DNA from: JARRNJ01 sp037385045
GTDB lineage: Bacteria; Pseudomonadota; Gammaproteobacteria; JASBUN01
Assembly: GCA_037385045.1 (NCBI GenBank)
Contig: JARRNJ010000006.1
Span: forward strand, 1 to 46,360
Direction: 5' to 3'
Length of the DNA stretch: 46,360 nucleotides
The notes under the pieces are model-generated. The model searched no databases. It had not been told where the DNA came from and saw nothing but the letters and a program-made list of their open reading frames with translations. Below are positions 1 through 6,451 of the stretch, piece by piece. Every line of letters starts with the position of its first letter. Within the stretch, counting starts at the first letter, position 1. The translations under genes were made by a program, and so were the position numbers.

Positions 1-11
1 CGACAAGGACA

Positions 12-467
12 ATGAGCACTTATAAACACATCCTGGTGGCCATCGATGGAAGTGAAATCGCGGATCATGCGCTGAAAGAAGCGATACTGGTTGGCACGGA
101 CATGCAGGCGCAACTGCGAATCGTCCACGTCATTGACGAGGTACCGATGATCGTTTGGGCCACCGCGTACGCGAATCTGGACGCGGTCCGCGGATCTTAT
201 CGGCAGGCTGCCGAAAAAATGCTGGACCGTGCCCTCGCAACCGTGCAGAACGCCGGGCTCGAAGCCGATATCCGGCTGATCGAAAACACCACCTTCGGCC
301 CCCGTGTCGGTGAACTCGTGACCCACGAAGCCGAGACCTGGCCTGCGGATCTGATCGTCATTGGTACCCACGGGCGCCGCGGCGTCAGTCACGTACTCCT
401 CGGCAGCGTCGCAGAAGCCGTGGTCCGGGTGGCCCCGATTCCCGTGTTGCTCGTACGAGGGACTTGA
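12..467 (+). CDS. Universal stress protein (UspA family)
   Basis: A 151-residue single-domain Usp protein, the usual length for the family. It opens with the typical hydrophobic strand followed by IDGS (residues 6-14). Near the end it has the nucleotide-binding pattern G-2x-G-9x-G-S (G118, G121, G131, S132), so it is likely an ATP-binding Usp. Family members are cytoplasmic dimers that help survival of stress, but the specific role is not predictable from sequence. The start at 12 is preceded by an AAGGAC ribosome binding site. It ends a few bases before the repeats flanking a transposase, so any former downstream partner has been separated from it. Only 11 bases precede the gene, so its operon context is unknown. 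Confidence 0.93.
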   Translation: MSTYKHILVAIDGSEIADHALKEAILVGTDMQAQLRIVHVIDEVPMIVWATAYANLDAVRGSYRQAAEKMLDRALATVQNAGLEADIRLIENTTFGPRVGELVTHEAETWPADLIVIGTHGRRGVSHVLLGSVAEAVVRVAPIPVLLVRGT

Positions 468-477
468 GCGAGTCCGC

Positions 478-509
478 GTGTTGGGGTCAGAAACGGGTGT
501 TGGGGTCAG
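478..509. repeat. Direct repeat of a 13-bp REP-like head
   Basis: The 13-mer GTGTTGGGGTCAG occurs at 478-490 and again at 497-509, with 6 bases between. The second copy runs into the left inverted repeat of the RAYT element. This looks like two stacked REP heads at the 3' side of the transposase gene. Confidence 0.75.
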
Positions 510-520
510 GTCTTGCAATC
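502..520 (+). repeat. Left 19-bp terminal repeat of RAYT element
   Basis: GGGGTCAGGTCTTGCAATC is an exact inverted match to 1417-1435. It lies 26 bases beyond the stop codon of the transposase gene. Confidence 0.85.
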
Positions 521-546
521 ACGCACTCGTTCGAAGAAGTACGGTT

Positions 547-1389
547 CTAGTTCCCAGTTTCGAACCGGCGAACCGCCCTGCTGACCGTCGAATAATGTAC
601 GCCGAAATGTTCTGCAATTTCTTGCATCGTATATGCCCCCGACAGGAACGCTCGCGCCATCGCTTCCCGTCGCTCGACGTAGCTGTCTTCGTAGTGGGCC
701 AGAGTGCCTGCAAAGGCCCGACGTTGCACCCGAGGAATTTCGCGCAGTTCGCCTGATCGTGTCCCCGCTGAAGTATGCTCTTCAACAAACTTCTGGCTGC
801 CGAGAAATGCTTGGTAGCGCAGATCTTCCCAAATTCCACGCCCGAGACCTTCGGCCACGAACGCCTTATAACGCTCCACCGCTTGGCGCCTGCGAGAGCC
901 AAACTGCCTTAGCAGCCAGTCCGTCTCCAGCCAATCCTGGCGCCGCACCAATCCAACCATCGCCCCATAACTACTCCATCGCCACTCTGACGGGTCTTCC
1001 GTCATCCGTGCGCGGACTGGATTGAGTACGACATACCGCGATACCTCAAGAAGGTAGCTATCGCGCTCGACGAGAATGCCCTTGAATCGCCCCTGAAAAA
1101 GATGCCCAACCAGACCATGCCGTCGATTGAAGCCCTGTGTATAGACGCCATTAAGTTGCCGCATCCCCTGCGAAAGATTCGCCTCCGGTGTCTCCACAAC
1201 AAAGTGATAATGGTTCGTCATCTCGCAATATGCGTGGACTCGCCAGTTATACCTCCCGCAAACCTCACCAAGCACCTCCAGCCAGAACGCCCGGTCGTCG
1301 TCGTCCCGATAGATATCCTCTCGCCGGTCGCCTCGCGACGTAACGTGATACAACCCCCCGGCCAACTCCATTCGCAACGGTCTCGCCAT
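547..1389 (-). CDS. REP-associated tyrosine transposase (RAYT, Y1/IS200-like)
   Basis: A 280-residue protein of the Y1_Tnp/RAYT group. Such enzymes cut and rejoin single-stranded DNA at REP hairpins through a tyrosine. The N-terminus (PLRMELAGGLYHVTSRG) is typical. The HUH metal site is H60-Y61-H62 in MTNHYHFVVETP, and the likely nucleophile is Y83 in NGVYTQGFN. The stretch GHLFQGRFKGILVERD follows, then the family's conserved RYVVLNPVRA helix. A C-terminal helix-turn-helix (about residues 255-277, EIAEHFGVHYSTVSRAVRRFE) may recognise DNA. The frame is intact and all catalytic residues are present, so it could be active. The 19-bp inverted repeats on both sides are its probable substrates. 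Confidence 0.9.
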   Translation of the reverse strand: MARPLRMELAGGLYHVTSRGDRREDIYRDDDDRAFWLEVLGEVCGRYNWRVHAYCEMTNHYHFVVETPEANLSQGMRQLNGVYTQGFNRRHGLVGHLFQGRFKGILVERDSYLLEVSRYVVLNPVRARMTEDPSEWRWSSYGAMVGLVRRQDWLETDWLLRQFGSRRRQAVERYKAFVAEGLGRGIWEDLRYQAFLGSQKFVEEHTSAGTRSGELREIPRVQRRAFAGTLAHYEDSYVERREAMARAFLSGAYTMQEIAEHFGVHYSTVSRAVRRFETGN

Positions 1390-1416
1390 ACGTCAAACGT
1401 AGACCCCTAGGTGCTG

Positions 1417-1435
1417 GATTGCAAGACCTGACCCC
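1417..1435 (-). repeat. Right 19-bp terminal repeat of RAYT element
   Basis: GATTGCAAGACCTGACCCC is the exact reverse complement of 502-520. It lies 27 bases upstream of the transposase start codon. Confidence 0.85.
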
Positions 1436-1447
1436 GTGACTCTGCAC

Positions 1448-1576
1448 GTCCTTGAACAGCTCGCGCAGCGGCTCCACCAGCTTCAGCTTCATGAACTCCG
1501 GCAGCCCGCCGACGTTGTGATGGGATTTGATCACGTGGGCCTTGCCGGTCTTGGCCCCGGCGGACTCGATCAGATC
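1448..1576 (-). pseudogene. guaA: Orphan internal fragment of guaA (GMP synthase)
   Basis: About 43 codons on the minus strand match the interior of GMP synthase, with no start, end or remaining domains. The key stretch is GKAHVIKSHHNVGGLP followed by KLKLVEPLRELFKD. This corresponds to the conserved segment near the synthetase/dimerisation boundary of GuaA, where E. coli has IKSHHNVGGLPE and LVEPLRELFKDEVR. The similarity starts at about 1576 and stops at about 1448, only 12 bases from the outer end of the RAYT right repeat, so the breakpoint probably marks a rearrangement. The fragment has no in-frame stop but cannot be functional. Full guaA is not in the window. Confidence 0.75.
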
Positions 1577-1677
1577 TTGAGATCCGTTCCGCTCCCCCAG
1601 GCCAAAACGCCACTTAGTTGTTGATGCGCCGGCGGGCGACGACACCCGTCCGCGGCCGCTCACACACGTATTTTACA

Positions 1678-1692
1678 ATAGTTCCTGTCTAT
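1678..1692. promoter_or_regulatory. Candidate OxyR half-operator upstream of katG
   Basis: ATAGTTCCTGTCTAT matches the OxyR half-site pattern ATAG-N7-CTAT with a T at the second spacer position. It lies about 100 bp upstream of katG, a classic OxyR target. A second ATAG at 1722-1725 is 44 bp downstream of the first, which is two OxyR half-site intervals. No complete adjacent second half-site is visible, so this is a candidate only. Confidence 0.4.
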
Positions 1693-1789
1693 CGTTCATT
1701 TTTCTTTAATTAATTGGACGTATAGATCACAGGCACCTGAAACTAGCAACACGGTAAAAACACAGATCAATACCAGAGGAGCAACAACC

Positions 1790-3970
1790 ATGTCTGAAAG
1801 CAAATGCCCGTTCCAACACACCGCTGGAGGCGGCACGTCGAACCAGGACTGGTGGCCGAACCAGTTGCGGCTGGACATCCTGCGCCAGCATTCTTCCAAA
1901 TCGAATCCGATGGGTGAGGACTTCGACTACGCCGAGGCGTTCAAGAGCCTCGACCTGCAAGCCCTGAAGGAAGACCTCCGCGCACTGATGACCGACTCGC
2001 AGGAGTGGTGGCCGGCGGATTTCGGCCACTACGGACCCTTGTTCATCCGCATGGCATGGCACAGCGCCGGCACCTACCGCACCGGCGACGGCCGCGGCGG
2101 CGCGGGCACCGGCAATCAGCGCTTTGCCCCCATCAACAGTTGGCCCGACAACGGCAATCTCGACAAGGCGCGCAGGTTGCTGTGGCCGATCAAACAGAAG
2201 TACGGCCGCAAGATCTCCTGGGCCGACCTGATGATTCTCACCGGCAACGTCGCGCTGGAGTCGATGGGGTTCAAGACCTTCGGTTTCGGCGGCGGGCGCG
2301 CGGACATCTGGGAGCCGGAAAAAGACATCTACTGGGGTACGGAGAACACCTGGCTGGATGACAAACGCTACGCCGGCAACCACGAGGACCTCGAAAACCC
2401 GCTCGCAGCCGTTCAGATGGGCCTGATCTACGTCAACCCGGAAGGCCCGAACGGCAACCCGGACCCGGTCGCCGCCGCCAAAGACATTCGCGAGACCTTT
2501 GCGCGCATGGCGATGAACGACGAAGAGACCGTCGCGCTCATCGCCGGCGGTCACACCTTCGGCAAGACCCACGGGGCCGGCGATGCGGCGCTGGTGGGCC
2601 CGGAGCCGGAAGCAGCCGGCATCGAGGAGCAGGGCCTGGGCTGGAAGAGCGGCTTCGGCACCGGTAAGGCGGGTGACGCCATCACCAGCGGCCTGGAAGT
2701 CACCTGGACCCAAACCCCGACGCAGTGGAGCAACAACTTCTTCGCCAACCTGTTCGGTTACGAGTGGGAGTTGACTAAGAGCCCGGCCGGCGCGCATCAG
2801 TGGATACCGAAGAACGGCGCAGGCGCCAACGCCATCCCCGATGCCCACGACCCGTCGAAGCGTCACGTCCCGACCATGCTGACCACCGATCTGTCCCTGC
2901 GCTTTGATCCGGCGTACGAGAAGATTTCGCGGCGCTTCCTCGAAAACCCGGATGAGTTCGCCGACGCGTTTGCCCGCGCCTGGTTCAAACTGACCCACCG
3001 TGACATGGGACCGCGCGCGCGCTATCTCGGTCCGGAGGTGCCTGCCGAAGAACTCATTTGGCAAGACCCCATCCCCGAGGTCGATCACGAACTGGTCGAC
3101 GACCGGGACGTCGCCGCCTTGAAGGAGACAATCCTCGCTTCCGGGCTGTCCGTCTCCGAGCTGGTGTCGACCGCCTGGGCATCCGCCTCCACCTTCCGCG
3201 GCTCCGACATGCGCGGCGGTGCCAACGGGGCCCGTATCCGTCTGGCGCCGCAGCGGGACTGGGAGGTCAACCAGCCGGCACAACTGGCGAAAGTGTTGGA
3301 GACCCTCGAGGGTATTCAGCGCGACTTCAACGGCGCGCAATCCGGCGCCAAACAGGTGTCTCTCGCGGACCTGATCGTGTTGGGGGGTTGCGCGGGCATC
3401 GAGAAAGCCGCGAAGAGTGCCGGTCGCGATGTGACGGTTCCCTTCACGCCGGGCCGCACGGATGCCACGCCGGAACAGACCGATGTCGAGGCCTTTGCCG
3501 TGCTGGAGCCGATCGCGGATGGTTTCCGCAACTACCAGAAGGCCAAATACACCGTCTCGGCCGAGGAACTGCTGGTGGATCGGGCGCAGCTGCTAACGCT
3601 GACTCCGCCTGAGATGACGGCGCTCGTCGGCGGTATGCGGGTCTTGGGCACCAATTTCGGGCAGACGAAACACGGTGTTTTCACCGACCGCCCGGAGGCG
3701 CTGACCAATGACTACTTCGTGAACCTGCTCGATATGAGCACGGCGTGGAAAGCGGTCTCGGCAGACGAAGAGCTGTTTGAGGGCAGCGATCGCAAGACAG
3801 GGAAAGCGAAGTGGACCGGCACCCGAGTCGACCTGATTTTCGGGTCCAACTCGGAGCTGCGCGCACTAGCCGAAGTCTACGCAACGGCAGACGCTGAGGA
3901 GAAGTTCGTCAGCGACTTCGTGGCGGCTTGGACCAAGGTGATGAACCTCGATCGGTTCGACCTGGCCTGA
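1790..3970 (+). CDS. katG: Catalase-peroxidase KatG
   Basis: A full-length 726-residue bifunctional heme catalase-peroxidase that removes hydrogen peroxide. Active-site residues are all visible. The distal triad is R87, W90 and H91 in FIRMAWHSAGTYR, and the proximal heme ligand is H255 in GGHTFGKTHGA. The Trp-Tyr-Met adduct needed for catalase activity is predicted as W90-Y214-M240 (LIYVNPEGP and RMAMND). The C-terminal half is the usual degenerate second peroxidase domain ending in MNLDRFDLA. There is no signal peptide, so it is cytoplasmic. A strong AGAGGAG precedes the start. A possible OxyR half-site lies upstream. The gene stands alone between mobile-element remnants and has no neighbouring fur or oxyR. 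Confidence 0.98.
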   Translation: MSESKCPFQHTAGGGTSNQDWWPNQLRLDILRQHSSKSNPMGEDFDYAEAFKSLDLQALKEDLRALMTDSQEWWPADFGHYGPLFIRMAWHSAGTYRTGDGRGGAGTGNQRFAPINSWPDNGNLDKARRLLWPIKQKYGRKISWADLMILTGNVALESMGFKTFGFGGGRADIWEPEKDIYWGTENTWLDDKRYAGNHEDLENPLAAVQMGLIYVNPEGPNGNPDPVAAAKDIRETFARMAMNDEETVALIAGGHTFGKTHGAGDAALVGPEPEAAGIEEQGLGWKSGFGTGKAGDAITSGLEVTWTQTPTQWSNNFFANLFGYEWELTKSPAGAHQWIPKNGAGANAIPDAHDPSKRHVPTMLTTDLSLRFDPAYEKISRRFLENPDEFADAFARAWFKLTHRDMGPRARYLGPEVPAEELIWQDPIPEVDHELVDDRDVAALKETILASGLSVSELVSTAWASASTFRGSDMRGGANGARIRLAPQRDWEVNQPAQLAKVLETLEGIQRDFNGAQSGAKQVSLADLIVLGGCAGIEKAAKSAGRDVTVPFTPGRTDATPEQTDVEAFAVLEPIADGFRNYQKAKYTVSAEELLVDRAQLLTLTPPEMTALVGGMRVLGTNFGQTKHGVFTDRPEALTNDYFVNLLDMSTAWKAVSADEELFEGSDRKTGKAKWTGTRVDLIFGSNSELRALAEVYATADAEEKFVSDFVAAWTKVMNLDRFDLA

Positions 3971-4048
3971 TGGTCAACACCATCGCCGGGAGCGGCCACA
4001 GGGACGTGGCCTGACCTCCCACAGACTGCGATGCTAGCCCGCATTCGC

Positions 4049-4125
4049 AATTCCGGGGACAGTATATTTAATACATGGTGGTAGAAGGTTGTCCTAGGGA
4101 AGATAAGTATACTGTCCCCGGAATT
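4049..4125. repeat. REPIN-like palindromic element (perfect 18-bp inverted repeats)
   Basis: AATTCCGGGGACAGTATA at 4049-4066 is perfectly inverted at 4108-4125, with a 41-bp AT-rich interior. Two inverted REP-like heads around a short spacer is the layout of a REPIN, a non-autonomous element moved by a RAYT. The sequence differs from the repeats of the RAYT at 547-1389, so it would depend on another RAYT elsewhere. It forms the truncation point of an IS3 OrfA gene. Confidence 0.7.
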
Positions 4126-4270
4126 CCAGCAGCGTCTGCGGCACCCAGCCGATCTTCGGAGCGATTGACTCCGCGGCCGCCCACAGCGACGGATACTCCC
4201 CACGGTGTTCCTGGACCAACCGCACCGCACGCGCTCGAACCTCAGGTGAAAACTCATTGGACTTGTTCAT
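4094..4270 (-). pseudogene. Truncated IS3-family OrfA transposase
   Basis: From an ATG at 4270 the minus strand encodes MNKSNEFSPEVRARAVRLV followed by WAAAESIAPKIGWVPQTLL. This is the N-terminal helix-turn-helix of IS3/IS911-type OrfA. Homology stops after about 48 codons at the REPIN-like palindrome, and the frame runs into a stop inside that element. The remaining OrfA and all of OrfB are absent. GGAATGGAGCC precedes the start and looks like the original ribosome binding site. Confidence 0.8.
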
Positions 4271-4294
4271 GGCTCCATTCCCTCAGATGTCGGA

Positions 4295-4379
4295 GCCTCC
4301 TCAAACCCCGGGCGTTCAGATAGGTCTCGGCCTGCACCTACGGGATAACGTACGATAAGTTTCGCACATTTGAGGAGGC
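4295..4379. repeat. 11-bp inverted repeat between IS3 and IS256 remnants
   Basis: GCCTCCTCAAA (4295-4305) is inverted as TTTGAGGAGGC (4369-4379). The left copy sits just upstream of the IS3 orfA start and the right copy just upstream of the IS256 remnant. They could be end sequences of the two elements, or two copies of one IS end left by nested insertions. Confidence 0.45.
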
Positions 4380-4444
4380 GGTGGCCTCGATCTGGTTAAA
4401 TGGCAAGCGACGAAGCGAGCCAACACCCAGAAGAGGAAACCACC

Positions 4445-4768
4445 ATGAAGAAGGATGCACCAAAGCTCGGCAATGTGATTGAAATAGATGAGACGCGGAT
4501 CCGGGACCATCTCGAGGAGCCGTGCGGGGATTGGCGGAAGCGACGTTGAACCCCCTGCTGGATGCCCGGGTCGATCAGTTGTGCAATGCATAACGTTACG
4601 GGCGCGCCGAGGCGCGGCGCAATACGCTGGCTGACAGCCTACGAGCGCAAGCTGCACATCGAGCCCGGGGAGACTACGCGTTTTCATAAAATTCGGCCGC
4701 TCGGTGCGCACCGTTATCGAGAAGCGGGATACAACGATGACTACATCCAATCGCGCCGGACATGCTGA
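4445..4768 (+). pseudogene. Degenerate IS256-family transposase N-terminal remnant
   Basis: From the ATG at 4445 (preceded by AGAGGAAA) the sequence reads MKKDAPKLGNVIEIDETRIR, then goes out of frame and stops at 4549. Homology continues in other frames: LLDARVDQLCNA followed by a stop, RYGRAEARRNTLAD, and YERKLHIEPGE. Together these follow the N-terminus of an IS256/mutator transposase (DAEADQLCNA and RYERSEARR types). At least two frameshifts and an in-frame stop are present and the DDE catalytic domain is missing, so the gene is dead. Confidence 0.75.
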
Positions 4769-4866
4769 ACGGAAGATGACCCAATATTCCCTGTCACGCC
4801 ACGCGATCCGTTGGACTGAACATGCGGCCGATTTATCGTTTCCCAAACGGAGTCGTTTTCACAACG

Positions 4867-4897
4867 AAAAAAGGCCCCGCGATTGCAGGGCCTTTTT
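4867..4897 (-). terminator. Intrinsic terminator of tRNA-Val
   Basis: On the minus strand a GGCCC/GGGCC hairpin is followed by a run of T (read from AAAAAAGG on the plus strand). It begins 24 bases after the CCA end of the tRNA. The opposite strand also ends in TTTTT, so it may work both ways. Confidence 0.8.
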
Positions 4898-4920
4898 CCG
4901 TTGCCAAATCAGCAAGTTAT

Positions 4921-4997
4921 TGGTAGGCGCGATTGGACTCGAACCAACGACCCCCACCATGTCAAGGTGGTGCTCTAACCAGCTGAGCTACGCGCCT
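4921..4997 (-). tRNA. tRNA-Val (anticodon GAC)
   Basis: A complete 77-nt cloverleaf can be folded. The acceptor pair is AGGCGCG with CGCGCCT. The D arm is GCTC-GAGC, the anticodon stem is CCACC-GGTGG with loop TTGACAT, and the T arm is GTTGG-TTCGAGT-CCAAT. The encoded end is ACCA. Anticodon GAC reads valine codons GUC and GUU. The CCA end faces the mobile-element debris around katG, so this tRNA could be the edge of an old island, although no duplicated 3' end was found. Confidence 0.95.
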
Positions 4998-5008
4998 GAA
5001 GGCACGTA

Positions 5009-5038
5009 AAGATACCGGATTCGCCCTCCTGAACGCAA
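5009..5038 (-). promoter_or_regulatory. Possible promoter of tRNA-Val
   Basis: On the minus strand TTGCGT (5033-5038) and TATCTT (5009-5014) are 18 bp apart, placing transcription start a few bases before the tRNA. Both boxes are imperfect. Confidence 0.35.
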
Positions 5039-5209
5039 CTGTTTAAACGCCGTCCGGGGGATCTTTACCTGCCACGGCCAACCCCTGACCTCTATCAAGG
5101 TAAACGCCGCCGGCGCGGCTACCCTTTCAGTTTGAATTAATCTAAATCGCCTAGACTGCACCCCATCGACAGGCACCTGCGTGACGCCTGAGAACCCAAG
5201 GAGCACCCC

Positions 5210-6451
5210 ATGCGTACCAAACCATTTATATTGGTCTGGCTCCTGCTGACGCCCACCGCTTTTGCCGCAGCCGTCCATGCGGCCGCTCCCGACGGTGCCG
5301 ATGCTGGGGCGCCGATGACTCTGACGGCGGCGGTGGAGCGCGCCTACGCACGTGCGCCGGGCAGCGCCACCATCGAGGGCTTGCGCCGCCAGGCCGAGGC
5401 ACTGCGCCGGCGCGGGCAAGCCAGGCTCGGTGGCGCACCCTCGGCCTACGGCAGCTATCGCAGCGACCGCCCTTACAACGACCTCGGCGTGGTGGAAGGC
5501 GAAATGGGCCTGGAGCTGCCCTTGCCCAATTGGGGCCAGCGTGCCGCCGCCCGCGGCCTGGCGCAGGCAGCGGCCCAACTGCCAACCGCCGAGGCCCGGG
5601 CCCTGCGGCTGGAAGTGGCCGGGCTGGTGCGCGAGGCTCTTTGGAACCTGCGCCTAGCCCAGAACCGGCAGCGGTTTGCCAAGGAGAACCTGGACGCCGC
5701 CCAGCAGCTATTGAACTCCGTGCAGACGCGGGTCCAGAGAGGCGATCTGGCCCGGGCCGATCTGCTGCTGGCGCAAACGGACCTGCTGAAAAAGCAGGCC
5801 GAACTCAGCCAGGCGGAGGCTGCCACGCGCCAGGCCCAGGGAGTCTGGCACACCCTCACCGGCAGCGATCAGGTGCCGGCCGGCGCCCGCGAGTCCGCCA
5901 CCAAGATCAAGACCATCGGACCCGACCATCCGCTGCTAGCGGCGGCCCAGAGCCGGATTCAGCGCGACACCGCCAACCTGGACTATGTTCGCGCCCAGGG
6001 CACGGCCAACCCGACCCTGTCATTCGGGATCCGCCGCGACCGGCCGGACCGTACGCAAGCATACGCCAGCAGCGCCCTGCTGACTCTGAGCGTGCCATTC
6101 GCCACCAGCGCCTACGCCGCACCCGGGATTGCGCAGGCCGGCTTGTCCCGGGCCGAGGCGCAAACCGCTTACGATCGCGCCCTACGGGAGTTGCGTCTGA
6201 AGCTCAACGAAACCCGCGCACAGCTGGCCTCGGACCGACACCAGCTGACCATGGCCCGCGACCGGGCCAGGATCGCCACGGATTATTTGCGCATGAACCG
6301 CAAGGCATTCCTTGCCGGCGAGATCGATCTGTTCACCCTGCTGCGTATCCAGGCCGACACCCAGGCGGCGCGCCTGGACGCCGCCCAACGCGCCATTCTG
6401 CTGCGCCGTGATACCGCGCGATACAACCAAGCTCTAGGAGTGATGCCATGA
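5210..6451 (+). CDS. TolC/CzcC-type outer membrane efflux channel
   Basis: A 413-residue outer membrane factor of the TolC family, the exit duct of a tripartite efflux pump. A signal peptide (about residues 1-26) comes first, then long alpha-helical repeats rich in Ala, Gln, Arg and Leu, as in the periplasmic barrel of TolC proteins. Two related halves are visible, each with a helical hairpin. AGGAG lies 6 bases before the start. It is the first gene of a four-gene operon. Its stop overlaps the start of the adaptor gene (ATGA). Context with an RND pump of the heavy-metal group makes it CzcC-like rather than a general TolC. The metal is not deducible from this subunit. Confidence 0.9.
   Translation: MRTKPFILVWLLLTPTAFAAAVHAAAPDGADAGAPMTLTAAVERAYARAPGSATIEGLRRQAEALRRRGQARLGGAPSAYGSYRSDRPYNDLGVVEGEMGLELPLPNWGQRAAARGLAQAAAQLPTAEARALRLEVAGLVREALWNLRLAQNRQRFAKENLDAAQQLLNSVQTRVQRGDLARADLLLAQTDLLKKQAELSQAEAATRQAQGVWHTLTGSDQVPAGARESATKIKTIGPDHPLLAAAQSRIQRDTANLDYVRAQGTANPTLSFGIRRDRPDRTQAYASSALLTLSVPFATSAYAAPGIAQAGLSRAEAQTAYDRALRELRLKLNETRAQLASDRHQLTMARDRARIATDYLRMNRKAFLAGEIDLFTLLRIQADTQAARLDAAQRAILLRRDTARYNQALGVMP

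Larger units (their letters stand above)
502..1435 (-). mobile_element. RAYT element bounded by 19-bp inverted repeats
   Basis: The REP-type transposase gene lies between a perfect 19-bp inverted repeat. GGGGTCAGGTCTTGCAATC is at 502-520 and its exact reverse complement is at 1417-1435. REP-associated tyrosine transposases are normally single-copy genes flanked by the short repeats they process, and this arrangement fits. The unit sits between a usp gene and a guaA fragment. No target-site duplication is obvious, as expected for HUH/Y1 enzymes. Confidence 0.75.

Noticed and set aside
502..1435. The repeated short motifs as a CRISPR array
   Set aside because: Repeats are few and inverted, without regular spacers, and flank a transposase gene.
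1727..3340. A 537-codon open frame opposite katG
   Set aside because: Antisense to an unmistakable katG, with composition typical of a shadow frame.
4316..4846. A 176-codon minus-strand frame downstream of the IS3 stub
   Set aside because: It runs antisense through the IS256 remnant and has no family features.
4921..4997. tRNA-Val as a proven attachment site of a katG island
   Set aside because: No duplicated tRNA 3' end was found on the other side of the block and no integrase gene is present.
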